Numbered from the stretch's first letter, positions 50,339 through 60,482 are shown. The stretch: DNA of 64,000 nt from UMGS363 sp051881815 (GCA_051881815.1 JBJEQP010000026.1:1-64000), one strand, 5' to 3'. Numbers and translations: made by a program. Notes: a model not told the origin generated them from the sequence alone.

Positions 50339-53218
50339 ATGAAACTTTGCGAACTTATCAATGATACTGTAAATACTATGAATTCGAAAGCGTCATTTAC
50401 AATCGGCTCGGAGGATGTTCTCGGCATCACCGACAACACAAAGGAAGTCGAAGCCGGCTTTGTATTCGTCTGCATAAAGGGCAAAAACTTCGATGGTCAC
50501 AGCGCTGCCGAAGAAATGCTTGAAAAGGGAGCATTATGCGTTATTGCCGACCACGATCTCGGTCTGAAAAAGCAGATAATCGTTGAGGATACAAGAAAAT
50601 TCTACGGTCTGCTCTGCGCTGCATGGTTTGACCATCCCGAACGTTATCTAAAATTCATCGGCGTAACCGGAACAAACGGAAAGACCACAATGGCAACGCT
50701 TATAAAGGATATCCTCACCCAGAACAGCCGCAAAGTAGGTTTTATCGGCACAACCGGCGTTCTTATCTGCGGAAAGACTTTCGGTTCCGATTCGTCCACA
50801 CCGACAACGCCCCGTGTTTTCGAGCTTTTCAGCATTTTCAACGAGATGATGAACCGCGGCTGCGACACGGTCGTAATGGAGGTATCCTCCTTTGCGCTTG
50901 AACAGAACCGAATAGGTCCCGTTATCTTCGACATTGCGGTCTTCACCAATCTCACAAGAGATCACCTCGATTACCACGAAACGATGGAAAACTACTACGA
51001 AGCCAAGAAGAAGCTTTTCACCGACCATTGCAAGGCTGCGATCATTAATGTTGACGACAGCTACGGCAAAAGACTTTACGATGAGATCAAGGGAATCGGC
51101 TGCGAACGCATTTCCTACGCTATCAATGAACGTGCCGATATATCCTGCGAAAAGATCCGCACCGCCGACACCTCAACAAAATTCTGGATAAATATTCAGA
51201 GCAAGAGCTTTCCCGTTACGCTCAATATGATCGGACTTTACAACGTTTCCAACGCTATGGCTGCTATCGTTGCCTGCGTAAAGGCAGGTATCGGCATCAA
51301 CAACGTCCTTACTGCGCTCGATAAAGCAAGGGGCGTCAGCGGCAGATGTGAGATACTCTCCGACAAGAACGGTTTTCTCGTTATGAGAGATTACGCTCAC
51401 AGCCCCGATGCGCTTGAAAATATGCTTCCTGCAATAAAGGCTCACACAAAGGGAAGACTTATCTGCCTGTTCGGATGCGGCGGCGACCGTGACAGGACAA
51501 AGCGTCCGCTCATGGCGCAGATCGCCGAGAAATACTCCGATCTTGTGATTGTAACCTCGGATAACCCCCGAAGCGAAGACCCCGACGCCATCATTGACGA
51601 GATAACCGAGGGACTTTCCGGCTTAAAGCCGTATATCCGCATCACCGACCGAAAAGCGGCTATCAGACGTGCTATCGCCATTGCCGAAAAGGGCGATGTT
51701 ATCGTCCTCGCAGGAAAGGGTCACGAGGATTATCAGATACTTGCAAATGATGTTCACATCCATTTTGACGAGAAAGAGATCGTCGAAGAGATCATGAACA
51801 GCTACAAAAGAACACGTTTCAACCCCGAAATCCACGAAAGCATCTCCGTGAATGACATTATTGAATGTACGGGCGGCAAGCCGCAGGGAATTCACGATTT
51901 CAACATAAGCGTTTACGCCGACGCTATTTTTTCCGACACAAGAGCAGCCGTAAAGGGCGGAGTTTTCATCGCTATCAAGGGAGCAAACTTTGACGGTCAC
52001 GATTTCGCCGAAAAGGCTGTAAAGGACGGAGCTGTTTTTGCAATAACCGAACACGCCATTCTCAACGTCCCCTGCATCGTTGTAAAGAACACACGAAAGG
52101 CTCTTCTCGATATCGCAAGAGCGTTCCGAATGAAGTTTTCCCCCGTTGTTATCGGACTTACGGGCAGCGTCGGAAAAACCACCACAAAGGATATGATCGC
52201 ACTTGCCCTTTCCGCCGAGCACAGCGTTTTCAAGACTCCTGCCAACCATAACAACGAGATCGGCGTTCCATTCTCACTTTTACAGCTCAATTCAAGCTGC
52301 ACGGCGGCTGTTATCGAAATGGGAATGTCGGGCTTCGGCGAGATAGAACGCCTTTCAAAGTGCGTTCGTCCCAATGTTTGTCTTATAACAAATATCGGCT
52401 TTGCACACATGGAGCAGCTCGGCTCGCAGGAAGGCATACTTCAGGCAAAGCTTGAAATCCTGAAGGGCGCAGACAAGAATGCTCCGCTCATCATCAACGG
52501 CGACGACAAGCTGCTTCGGAGCATCCGTGATGAATACAGCACCTACCGCAAGGTCATTACCTTCGGCATTGAAAACAATGACTGCGACTACATCGCAGAG
52601 GATATAACGACCTACAGCGACCGCATTACGTTCCATGTAAGCCGCAGCGGAGAAATAATAACCGATGTTACGATATATTCTCCCGGAAAGCACAATGTTT
52701 ACAATGCTCTTGCCGCAATAACCGCTGCCGATACGGTCGGATGCGACCCTGCGCTTGCTGCGGAAATGCTCAGCGGCTATCAGGCTGACGCACTCCGTCA
52801 GAATATCATGAAGCGAGGTCAGCAGACTCTTCTCGTTGACTGCTACAACGCTTCGCCGACATCAATGAAGGCTGCGATAGATATGCTCTGCGATATCAAG
52901 CCTGCAGAGGGAGGCAGACACGTTGCAGTCCTCGGTGATATGCTTGAGCTCGGCGAGGATTCAGCAAAATATCATGCCGAGATAGGCGAATATGTTGCCT
53001 CAAAGGGCGTTGACCTGCTCGTATGCTACGGAAAGGAAGCCGAAAACATTGCAAAACGTGCAGGCGAGCTCGGTTATCACGCAGGCTGGTCTACCGAGAA
53101 GTCAAAGGTTCTCAATTTCCTTAAATTCAAGCTTCACCCCGGCGATGTCGTGCTTTTCAAGGCAAGCCGCGGAGTTCATCTTGAAGAGATAATCGACGAA
53201 TTCTACAAAGACTGCTAA
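50339..53218 (+). CDS. MurE-MurF fusion ligase
   Basis: A single 959-residue ORF with two complete Mur ligases. Residues 1 to about 485 form MurE (UDP-MurNAc-L-Ala-D-Glu + meso-DAP), with GVTGTNGKTT (108-117) and DNPR (about 407), the motif of DAP-specific enzymes. Residues about 495-959 form MurF (adds D-Ala-D-Ala), with GLTGSVGKTT (about 605) and the KTPANHNNEIGVP stretch. A short linker joins them and no stop or frameshift is seen. Normally these are separate genes. The fusion would carry out two successive steps, possibly with channelling. It starts with AAAGGCGG upstream. Confidence 0.95.
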   Translation: MKLCELINDTVNTMNSKASFTIGSEDVLGITDNTKEVEAGFVFVCIKGKNFDGHSAAEEMLEKGALCVIADHDLGLKKQIIVEDTRKFYGLLCAAWFDHPERYLKFIGVTGTNGKTTMATLIKDILTQNSRKVGFIGTTGVLICGKTFGSDSSTPTTPRVFELFSIFNEMMNRGCDTVVMEVSSFALEQNRIGPVIFDIAVFTNLTRDHLDYHETMENYYEAKKKLFTDHCKAAIINVDDSYGKRLYDEIKGIGCERISYAINERADISCEKIRTADTSTKFWINIQSKSFPVTLNMIGLYNVSNAMAAIVACVKAGIGINNVLTALDKARGVSGRCEILSDKNGFLVMRDYAHSPDALENMLPAIKAHTKGRLICLFGCGGDRDRTKRPLMAQIAEKYSDLVIVTSDNPRSEDPDAIIDEITEGLSGLKPYIRITDRKAAIRRAIAIAEKGDVIVLAGKGHEDYQILANDVHIHFDEKEIVEEIMNSYKRTRFNPEIHESISVNDIIECTGGKPQGIHDFNISVYADAIFSDTRAAVKGGVFIAIKGANFDGHDFAEKAVKDGAVFAITEHAILNVPCIVVKNTRKALLDIARAFRMKFSPVVIGLTGSVGKTTTKDMIALALSAEHSVFKTPANHNNEIGVPFSLLQLNSSCTAAVIEMGMSGFGEIERLSKCVRPNVCLITNIGFAHMEQLGSQEGILQAKLEILKGADKNAPLIINGDDKLLRSIRDEYSTYRKVITFGIENNDCDYIAEDITTYSDRITFHVSRSGEIITDVTIYSPGKHNVYNALAAITAADTVGCDPALAAEMLSGYQADALRQNIMKRGQQTLLVDCYNASPTSMKAAIDMLCDIKPAEGGRHVAVLGDMLELGEDSAKYHAEIGEYVASKGVDLLVCYGKEAENIAKRAGELGYHAGWSTEKSKVLNFLKFKLHPGDVVLFKASRGVHLEEIIDEFYKDC

Positions 53219-53248
53219 AAAACCTAACAGAAAAAGGAGAGCGCTTTT

Positions 53249-54256
53249 ATGCCGTTCTGGATAAATCTTATCGTTGCACTTACCGCATTTGCAGTTTCCG
53301 CCGTAATGGGAAAATTTCTCATTCCGCTGCTTAAAAAAATACATTTTGGTCAGACTATATATGAAAAAGGTCCGTCCTGGCACAAGGATAAACAGGGTAC
53401 GCCGATCATGGGCGGATTTATGTTCATTTTCGGTTCGGCTGCTGCAATTGCAGTAGGATATGCTTTCTACCGTTACAGAACAGCGGACCTTGCGCTGACC
53501 GACAACACAGGTTTTTACCGTCTGCTTGCAGGCTATATCTTTGCACTTCTCAATATGATAATAGGCTTCACGGACGATTATATCAAGGCTGTAAAGAAGC
53601 AGAACCTCGGACTTAAACCGAAGCAGAAAATGGTGATGCAGTTCATCTTTTCGTCTGCGTTCCTCTATGTTCTTTACGTCCTCGGCGACACAAAGACAAC
53701 GCTCAATTTCTACTGGGCGGAGCTTGATATCGGCTGGTTCTACTATCCGTTCATGCTCCTTGTTATCGTGTTCCTTACAAACGCTGTAAACCTTACGGAC
53801 GGAATTGACGGACTTTGCGGCTCGGTAACAGTAATTTCGATGCTCTCGTTCGTTATGCTCTGCTCCGCAATGGGAAACTGGGAATACTCAATCTATGCAA
53901 TGGCTGTTGCAGGCGGCTGTCTTGGCTTCCTCGTATGGAACCTTCACCCTGCAAAGGTCTTTATGGGCGATACGGGCTCAATGTTCCTCGGCGGTGCGGT
54001 CGTTGCGATAGGACTTGTTACAAGGCAGCATCTTCTTCTTGCAATAATAGCAATAGTATATATCTGCGAGGCTCTTTCGGTAGTCATCCAGGTGCTTTAT
54101 TTCAAGCTAACACACGGAAAGAGACTTTTTAAAATGTCGCCTATCCATCATCACTTCGAGCTTTGCGGCTTCAATGAATACAAGATCGTTATAACCTTCT
54201 CTGCGGTCGGACTTATTGCAGGCATTATCGCAAACCTCATCTATGATCTCTGCTGA
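53249..54256 (+). CDS. mraY: Phospho-MurNAc-pentapeptide transferase
   Basis: A 335-residue enzyme with about ten membrane helices. It loads UDP-MurNAc-pentapeptide onto undecaprenyl phosphate, forming lipid I. KDKQGTPIMGG (about 47-57), DDYIKAVKKQNLGL and NAVNLTDGIDGL (about 178-189), then FMGDTGSMFLGG and the SPIHHHFE loop are all present. The gene follows the MurE-MurF gene and has a strong ribosome binding site (AAAAGGAGAG). Confidence 0.97.
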   Translation: MPFWINLIVALTAFAVSAVMGKFLIPLLKKIHFGQTIYEKGPSWHKDKQGTPIMGGFMFIFGSAAAIAVGYAFYRYRTADLALTDNTGFYRLLAGYIFALLNMIIGFTDDYIKAVKKQNLGLKPKQKMVMQFIFSSAFLYVLYVLGDTKTTLNFYWAELDIGWFYYPFMLLVIVFLTNAVNLTDGIDGLCGSVTVISMLSFVMLCSAMGNWEYSIYAMAVAGGCLGFLVWNLHPAKVFMGDTGSMFLGGAVVAIGLVTRQHLLLAIIAIVYICEALSVVIQVLYFKLTHGKRLFKMSPIHHHFELCGFNEYKIVITFSAVGLIAGIIANLIYDLC

Positions 54257-54270
54257 CAGGAGGATAAAAA

Positions 54271-55503
54271 ATGGCAGCTTCATCGGGCGCTGTACCAAGA
54301 AAAAATACCAAACCCACCGACCGCCGCAAGGAGATGACCTCCGAAGGCGTTTCACGAGGATATTCGGAAAAACCTTTGACAGGCAGCATAGACTATCCCT
54401 TTCTCATAATCCTTATGACTCTGCTTGCGCTCGGTATCCTTATGATGTTTTCCGCAAGCTATGCCTGGGCGATACGCGAGGGCTTTGACGGAACATATTA
54501 TGCAAAAAAACAGATCGCAATGGCAGCTGTCGGCATCGTCGGAATGCTCGGCGTTGCACATATAGATTATCACATCCTGCGCAAGCCGTTCATCGTTTTC
54601 GGTATCTTCGGAGCTGCGTCCGTGCTTATGCTTTTATGCCGCTTCGGTCCGTTCAAGGATCCGCATAACTACTCTTACCGCTGGGTAAAGCTCGGTCCTC
54701 TCCCCTCGTTCCAGCCGTCCGAGATCATGAAATTTGCTGTCATCGTTCTTTTCGCTTATCTTATCTCGATCAACTATTCAAAGCTCAAATATGCAAAATA
54801 CGGCGTTCTTCCGTTCATGCTCTGTCTGGGCTTTGTTGTCGGACTTATGGCTATCCAGCCGCATATTTCGGGTACTGTCATCATCTGCGCTATCGGAGTT
54901 GTAATGATGTTCGTCGGCGGAACAAACGTCAAGCATATTATCGCACTCGGCGTGATCGGCGTAGTGGGACTTGTGCTGCTGGTATTGCTGCTTTCGGCAA
55001 AATTCGGATTCACCTATTTTGAGGACAGAATGATCTCCTGGATCGACCCGTTCAACGAAAACGCACCTGCGGAAACGTGGCAGACGAAAAATTCACTGAT
55101 CGCAATAGGCTCGGGCGGACTTTTCGGGCTCGGCTTCGGAAATTCACGTCAGAAGTTCCTCTATCTTCCCGAAGCAAAGAACGACTTTGTTTTTGCGGTC
55201 GTATGCGAAGAGCTCGGCTTCATCGGAGCTATCGTTGTTATCGTGCTTTTCCTGCTTTTCATCGGAAGAGGATTTTTCATTGCTTCAAGAGCTTATGATA
55301 AATTCGGAATGATGCTTGCAACGGGACTTACCGTTCAGATCGGCATCCAGGCTCTTCTTAACATCGCCGTTGTAACAAACACTATCCCGAACACGGGCGT
55401 TTCGCTCCCGTTTTTCAGCTACGGAGGAACCGCCCTTGTAATGCAGCTTCTTCAGATGGGCGTTATTTTAAGCGTTTCACGCTACACTTTATCCGATGAA
55501 TAA
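54271..55503 (+). CDS. ftsW: Cell-division SEDS protein FtsW/SpoVE
   Basis: A 410-residue SEDS polymerase with about ten membrane helices, partner of the septal penicillin-binding protein. Signature stretches are KLGPLPSFQPSEIMKFAV and the C-terminal TGVSLPFFSYGGTALV. murD usually lies between mraY and ftsW in Firmicutes, but here the genes adjoin by 14 bp. Confidence 0.95.
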   Translation: MAASSGAVPRKNTKPTDRRKEMTSEGVSRGYSEKPLTGSIDYPFLIILMTLLALGILMMFSASYAWAIREGFDGTYYAKKQIAMAAVGIVGMLGVAHIDYHILRKPFIVFGIFGAASVLMLLCRFGPFKDPHNYSYRWVKLGPLPSFQPSEIMKFAVIVLFAYLISINYSKLKYAKYGVLPFMLCLGFVVGLMAIQPHISGTVIICAIGVVMMFVGGTNVKHIIALGVIGVVGLVLLVLLLSAKFGFTYFEDRMISWIDPFNENAPAETWQTKNSLIAIGSGGLFGLGFGNSRQKFLYLPEAKNDFVFAVVCEELGFIGAIVVIVLFLLFIGRGFFIASRAYDKFGMMLATGLTVQIGIQALLNIAVVTNTIPNTGVSLPFFSYGGTALVMQLLQMGVILSVSRYTLSDE

Positions 55504-55525
55504 ATCCGAAAGGAATGAACAGTAA

Positions 55526-56653
55526 ATGAAAGTTATCCTTGCAGGCGGCGGAACGGCAGGTCATATCAACCCTGCGCTTGCGATCGCCTCGATAATATCC
55601 GAGCATTATCCCGACACGGAGTTTCTCTATGTCGGAACTCCGAACGGAATGGAATCCCGTCTTGTCCCTAAGGCAGGCTACAACTATGCTTCGATGAAGG
55701 TAAGCGGCTTCCAGCGCAAGATCACAGTTAAAAACATTGCACGAAATGTCAGGACTTTGGCATACCTGACTATGGCAGGTCACCGTGCAAAGCAGATACT
55801 GAACGATTTCAAACCCGATCTTGTCATCGGAACGGGCGGTTATGTAAGCGGTCCTATCGTTCTGAAGGCTGCCGAAATGGGTATAAAGACCGCTATCCAC
55901 GAGCAGAACGCTTTTCCCGGAATGACAACAAAGATGCTTTCCAAAAAAGTGGATCTTGTAATGCTCACCGTTCCCGAGGCTATGGAATATCTTGAAAAGG
56001 ACATCCCATACACCGTTACGGGACTTCCCGTCAGAAAGGGATTTTCGAGTATGACAAGAGAAGCTGCAAGGCGTGAGCTTGGAATTGCCGAGGGTGATAT
56101 CTGCGTTCTTTCAACAGGAGGAAGCCTTGGCGCAGGCAGGATAAACGAAACTGTCGCCGAGCTTATGGAGTGGGAAACAAAGAACAATGTTCCTATCACT
56201 CATATCCACAGCTATGGCGGAATGGGAAAAACAACATTTCTCCCCGACCTTGCCGCAAGAGGAGTTGACTACGAGAACAACTCACGCATCCGTCCGAAGG
56301 AATATATCGACAATATGCCCGTATGTATGGCTGCTGCCGACCTTGTGATAAGCCGATCGGGAGCAAACGCCCTTTCCGAGCTTGAAGCAATGGGAAGAGC
56401 TTCTATACTTATCCCCTCCCCGAACGTTGCCGGAAACCACCAGTACCATAACGCTATGGTTCTCGGCAAGGCCGGCGCTGCTATCGTTATTGAGGAGAAG
56501 CACCTCACGGGACAGGTACTTATCGACAACGTCAGCGATCTTTACCGTGACAAAGAGCGTCTTAACCGCTTTGCGCAGCGTGCAGCTTCACTCTATGTTT
56601 CCGACACTCCCGAAAGAGTTTTCAAGGCTCTTGATGAGCTTATCAAAAAATAA
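55526..56653 (+). CDS. murG: UDP-GlcNAc transferase MurG
   Basis: A 375-residue GT-B glycosyltransferase that adds GlcNAc to lipid I. GGGTAGHINPALAIA (about 7-21), GTGGYVSGPIV and the C-terminal ISRSGANALSELEAMGR donor-binding motif are present. It acts at the inner face of the membrane with MraY. 22 bp separate it from ftsW. Confidence 0.97.
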   Translation: MKVILAGGGTAGHINPALAIASIISEHYPDTEFLYVGTPNGMESRLVPKAGYNYASMKVSGFQRKITVKNIARNVRTLAYLTMAGHRAKQILNDFKPDLVIGTGGYVSGPIVLKAAEMGIKTAIHEQNAFPGMTTKMLSKKVDLVMLTVPEAMEYLEKDIPYTVTGLPVRKGFSSMTREAARRELGIAEGDICVLSTGGSLGAGRINETVAELMEWETKNNVPITHIHSYGGMGKTTFLPDLAARGVDYENNSRIRPKEYIDNMPVCMAAADLVISRSGANALSELEAMGRASILIPSPNVAGNHQYHNAMVLGKAGAAIVIEEKHLTGQVLIDNVSDLYRDKERLNRFAQRAASLYVSDTPERVFKALDELIKK

Positions 56654-56747
56654 GTTTATATCAAAAAACGCTGTCCGACGATAAGCTTTTTAACAGTTTT
56701 CTCTTTTCTGCATAATATAAACCAAAAAGCAGAAAGGGAGAAATGTT

Positions 56748-58016
56748 ATGCAGAAGCTTATCATAAACGGAGGAAACAGACTGAACGGTGAGATCGCCGT
56801 TCAAGGCGCCAAAAATGCAGTTCTGCCGATACTTGCCGCCGCAGTCCTCTGTAAAGGCGATACCGTTCTGCACAACTGCCCGAAGCTTTCGGATGTTTAC
56901 TCCGCAATGAGGATACTTTCCTCGCTCGGGTGCAGCGCAGGCTTCGACCTCGGATCTCCAAACACTGTTATCGTTAATACGGACGGTCTGTCTTCTGCCG
57001 ATATCCCCGACAAGCTCATGCGTGAGATGCGCTCGTCGATATTCTTTCTCGGCGCTCTTGTCGGAAGAACAGGCGGATGCAGGATAACTCTCCCGGGCGG
57101 CTGCGATCTCGGTCAGCGTCCGATAGATATACATATAAATGCGCTTCGGAAAATGGGCGTTTCCGTTTCGGAACAGCACGGTGAAATAGTCTGCCGATGT
57201 GACAGAAGACTAAAAGGCGCAAAGCTTTCGCTGCCGTTCCCCTCCGTAGGCGCAACGGAGAACATAATCCTTGCAGCTGTACTCGCAGACGGAAGAACGG
57301 AGATAAACAATGCAGCCCGTGAACCCGAAATTGCTTGCCTTGCCGACTTCCTGAACTGCTGCGGAGCAGACATAAGCGGCGCAGGCACAGGAACTATTAC
57401 TATAAACGGAAAAAAAGAGCTTTTCGGCTGTGAATTCACGGTCATGCCCGACCGTATCGCTGCAGCGACATACCTTTTCTGCACAGCCTGCGCAAAGGGA
57501 GAGGTAATACTGAAAAATTGCTGTCCGAAGCATCTTGATTCGGTGATCTCCGTGCTTGAACAGCTTGGATGCAGTTTAAGCTGCACCGAGGACACGATTT
57601 TTTTCAGCGGAAAAGAACCTCTCCATGCGGTCGATATCATTCGGACGATGGTCTATCCGGGTTTCCCGACCGATTGTCAGGCTTTCACGATGTCTGCCGC
57701 TTGTATCGCACAGGGAACAACGGTGTTCGTTGAAAATATATTTGAAAACCGATACCGTCATGCCGAGGAGCTTCGGAGAATGGGTGCAAATATCCGTGCC
57801 GAAGGAAAGGTCGCCGTTGTTGAGGGCGTGAAAAAGCTTTACGGCGCAAAGGTCTGCGCTCCCGATCTTCGCGGCGGTGCAGGGCTTGTTGCGGCTGCGC
57901 TTTGTGCGGAAGGCAGAACAGAAATATCGGGACTTGAGCATATCGACCGAGGATATGACGAGATAGAAAAGGTGCTGACCGAGGTCGGCGCAGATATAAA
58001 AAGATCGGATATGTAA
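56748..58016 (+). CDS. murA: UDP-GlcNAc 1-carboxyvinyltransferase
   Basis: A 422-residue enzyme that transfers enolpyruvate from PEP to UDP-GlcNAc, the first step of peptidoglycan precursor synthesis. The N-terminal GAKNAVLPILAAA and LPGGCDLGQRPIDIH are typical; the Cys in that loop is the fosfomycin-binding residue. Position between murG and ftsQ is common in Clostridia. The 94-bp gap before it shows no clear promoter. Confidence 0.96.
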   Translation: MQKLIINGGNRLNGEIAVQGAKNAVLPILAAAVLCKGDTVLHNCPKLSDVYSAMRILSSLGCSAGFDLGSPNTVIVNTDGLSSADIPDKLMREMRSSIFFLGALVGRTGGCRITLPGGCDLGQRPIDIHINALRKMGVSVSEQHGEIVCRCDRRLKGAKLSLPFPSVGATENIILAAVLADGRTEINNAAREPEIACLADFLNCCGADISGAGTGTITINGKKELFGCEFTVMPDRIAAATYLFCTACAKGEVILKNCCPKHLDSVISVLEQLGCSLSCTEDTIFFSGKEPLHAVDIIRTMVYPGFPTDCQAFTMSAACIAQGTTVFVENIFENRYRHAEELRRMGANIRAEGKVAVVEGVKKLYGAKVCAPDLRGGAGLVAAALCAEGRTEISGLEHIDRGYDEIEKVLTEVGADIKRSDM

Positions 58017-58043
58017 GAAAAATAAGGAAAGAAGGAATGAACT

Positions 58044-59006
58044 GTGGCAAACGGAAGATCAAAGGGCGGATATATAGGCATTGCTGCGTTTGCCGCTGCT
58101 GTGATTTTTCTTATACTTTCAACAACGGTCTTCTTTAAGATCAACACCATAACCGTAAGGGGCAGCTCGATATACTCTGCGGAGGAGATCTGCGAAGCTT
58201 CGGGAATAAAAAGTGGAAGCAACCTCATCCGCACGAATATGGGCAAGGCTGCCGAAAAAATTGAATCCACGCTCATCTACATAGAAAACGCCGAGCTGAA
58301 ACGTGCTTTCCCGTCAGGGGTCGTCATCACCGTTCAGCCCTGTCGCGAAGCTATAAGCGCCGAATTTGAAGACGGCTTCTGCCTTCTGAGCGAAAAAGGA
58401 AAGGTGCTGAAGATCTCCGAAGCGCCGTTTCCCGACACGATCGTCATTTACGGTGCAAGAGTCAAGCCGATAAAGGAAGAATGGGAAGAAACGGAAACCT
58501 CCGCTTCCACGGGCACAAACGTTACCTCCGCAACGGAAAAGGAGCAGGCTCCCGAAGCTGATGACAGCGAAGAAACAACACCTCTCCCGGTGGTCGGATC
58601 ACATTTTGAATGTACAAAGGATAACAGAACGGATATATTCTATCGGCTTATTGGAGTTGCGCAAAGCTCGTTTTCGGGACTTGCGAACGATTTCGATATG
58701 ACCGATCACCACAACATAAGCTGCGTTTATGACGGCAGAATAACCGTTGAATTCGGTGCCGTGACCGAGCTTGACTATAAAATAAAGCTCGCTTCGGAGA
58801 TATTAAAGGATAAGATCGGCAAAAAGACAGAGGGAACGCTGCGTATGCTCTCGGGCGGCGCTTCGTTCATCGACAAGGCAGGCATCGAGCAGAACGAACT
58901 GACCTATCAGAACAATCTCGCTGCACAAACTGCTCCCGAAACGGAAGCGGATACCGAGGAATCGACCTCCAAGCGTGCCGATTCGGACGTTGTTCATTTT
59001 GAATAA
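58044..59006 (+). CDS. ftsQ: Cell-division protein FtsQ/DivIB
   Basis: A 320-residue bitopic protein with a short cytoplasmic head, one membrane helix (about 11-33), a POTRA-type domain starting at NTITVRGSSIYSAEEI and an FtsQ-type beta domain. A Glu/Thr-rich insert (about 150-185) and a Ser/Thr/Glu-rich tail are unusual features. The GTG at 58044 has GAAGGAA upstream. It holds FtsL and the septal synthase together. Confidence 0.9.
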   Translation: MANGRSKGGYIGIAAFAAAVIFLILSTTVFFKINTITVRGSSIYSAEEICEASGIKSGSNLIRTNMGKAAEKIESTLIYIENAELKRAFPSGVVITVQPCREAISAEFEDGFCLLSEKGKVLKISEAPFPDTIVIYGARVKPIKEEWEETETSASTGTNVTSATEKEQAPEADDSEETTPLPVVGSHFECTKDNRTDIFYRLIGVAQSSFSGLANDFDMTDHHNISCVYDGRITVEFGAVTELDYKIKLASEILKDKIGKKTEGTLRMLSGGASFIDKAGIEQNELTYQNNLAAQTAPETEADTEESTSKRADSDVVHFE

Positions 59007-59058
59007 CTCTTGTTTAAAATAAATTATTCAAATTATTAAGTATTTTTCAAAAAAAGAC

Positions 59059-59087
59059 TTGCAATAATGTGCAAAATATGATAAAAT
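59059..59087 (+). promoter_or_regulatory. Promoter of ftsZ
   Basis: TTGCAA and TAAAAT with a 17-bp spacer, and a similar -35 (TTGCAA) to the mraZ promoter. It gives ftsZ its own transcript inside the dcw region, with a leader of about 65 nt. Confidence 0.75.
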
Positions 59088-59158
59088 GTATATTATATTA
59101 ATGTGCAGTTTCATATACTGTTTGCAGTTATATTCATATATTAGGAGGAAGTTAAAGC

Positions 59159-60253
59159 ATGGGCGGTTTTGTTCTTGATAATGAAAATGATATGTTTGAG
59201 CCCGATGTCAACATAAAAGTCGTAGGTGTCGGAGGAGGCGGCGGCAACGCTCTCAACTGTATGGTAGTTGCAGGTATCAAAGACGTTGACTATATCGCTG
59301 TAAATACCGACGCAAAGGCACTTCACTCGTCAAAGGCTTCTCACAAGGTCCAGATCGGTGAAAAGCTCACACGAGGAAGAGGTGCAGGCAACAAGCCTGA
59401 TGTCGGCGAACGTTCCGCTCAGGAAAATAAGGAAGAGATCGCTGCTGCACTCAAGGGCGCACAGATGGTATTCATCGCAGCAGGTATGGGCGGCGGTACA
59501 GGTACAGGCGCTGCTCCCGTTGTTGCAGAGATCGCACAGGAGCTTGATATCCTCACGGTTGCCGTTGTTACAAAGCCCTTCAACTTTGAACAGAGAGCAA
59601 AGATGATCCAGGCTGAAAAAGGTATCGAAGAGCTCAAAAAGCACGTTGACTCCCTCATCGTTATCCCGAATGAAAAGCTTCTCGTTGGCTCCGAAAAGCC
59701 GCTTACAATGAAAGAATCCTTCGCAATGGCTGATGATATCCTCAAGACCGGCGTTAAGTCCATCGCAGAGCTTATCACAGTTGAAGGTATGATAAACCTC
59801 GACTTTGCCGATGTTGAAACGACCATGAAAAACGCAGGCTATGCGCACATGGCTATCGGTCACGGTTCGGGCAAGGACAAGGCGCAGGAAGCTGCAAATG
59901 CAGTTATCACTTCCCCGCTTCTCGAAACATCCATCAGCGGCGCTACAAGATTGCTTGTTAATATCGTTATGTCCGAGGATATCCTCGCTTCCGATGTTGA
60001 TATGGCTACAAAGCTTATCTCCGACGCTGCCGATCCTAACGTCAGCATGATCTTCGGCACATCGTTCGATGAAAATCTCCAGGATGAAATGAACATTACC
60101 GTTATCGCTGCAGGTTTTAACGGAATGGACAACCCGGACGCTGTTCCCGTTGAGGAAGCTGCTCCCGCTGAACAGACTGCTGCTCCCGAGCAGAAAGCAA
60201 ACAGCGCTATCGATGATTATTCTGCACTTTTCCAGATCTTCAACGACAGATGA
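59159..60253 (+). CDS. ftsZ: Cell-division GTPase FtsZ
   Basis: A 364-residue FtsZ, the GTP-binding protein that builds the Z ring. The tubulin signature GGGTGTGAAP (about 106-115) and GVGGGGGNALN are intact; the C-terminal linker is short (about 330-350) and ends in an IDDYSALFQIFNDR peptide that should bind FtsZ partners. It has a strong ribosome binding site (AGGAGGAAG) and its own promoter. No ftsA gene lies beside it. Confidence 0.98.
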   Translation: MGGFVLDNENDMFEPDVNIKVVGVGGGGGNALNCMVVAGIKDVDYIAVNTDAKALHSSKASHKVQIGEKLTRGRGAGNKPDVGERSAQENKEEIAAALKGAQMVFIAAGMGGGTGTGAAPVVAEIAQELDILTVAVVTKPFNFEQRAKMIQAEKGIEELKKHVDSLIVIPNEKLLVGSEKPLTMKESFAMADDILKTGVKSIAELITVEGMINLDFADVETTMKNAGYAHMAIGHGSGKDKAQEAANAVITSPLLETSISGATRLLVNIVMSEDILASDVDMATKLISDAADPNVSMIFGTSFDENLQDEMNITVIAAGFNGMDNPDAVPVEEAAPAEQTAAPEQKANSAIDDYSALFQIFNDR

Positions 60254-60273
60254 TCAAAATTTAACACTCAAGG

Positions 60274-60300
60274 GGCGCACAGGTTCAGTGCGCCTTTTTA
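60274..60300 (+). terminator. Terminator of ftsZ
   Basis: GGCGCAC pairs with GTGCGCC, followed by TTTTTA. Confidence 0.9.
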
Positions 60301-60453
60301 TTTGTGTATGACATACGCAGACTGAATAAAGACGAAAGGCGCCCTATGTTTTCGTTATATCCGGAATTTCTCCGTTTTGGGAGCACTGTAATAAAGGTTT
60401 CGGCTTTGGAATAACGCTCTGATGACCGATATTTGATGCCAAAATAAAACCAT

Positions 60454-60482
60454 TTGACTAATTTGCAGAAATATGTTATAAT
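60454..60482 (+). promoter_or_regulatory. Promoter of the FecR pair
   Basis: TTGACT and TATAAT with a 17-bp spacer. The leader contains the hairpin GTCCGA and TCGGAC at 60495-60513. The preceding 150 bp after the ftsZ terminator hold nothing I recognise. Confidence 0.85.
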
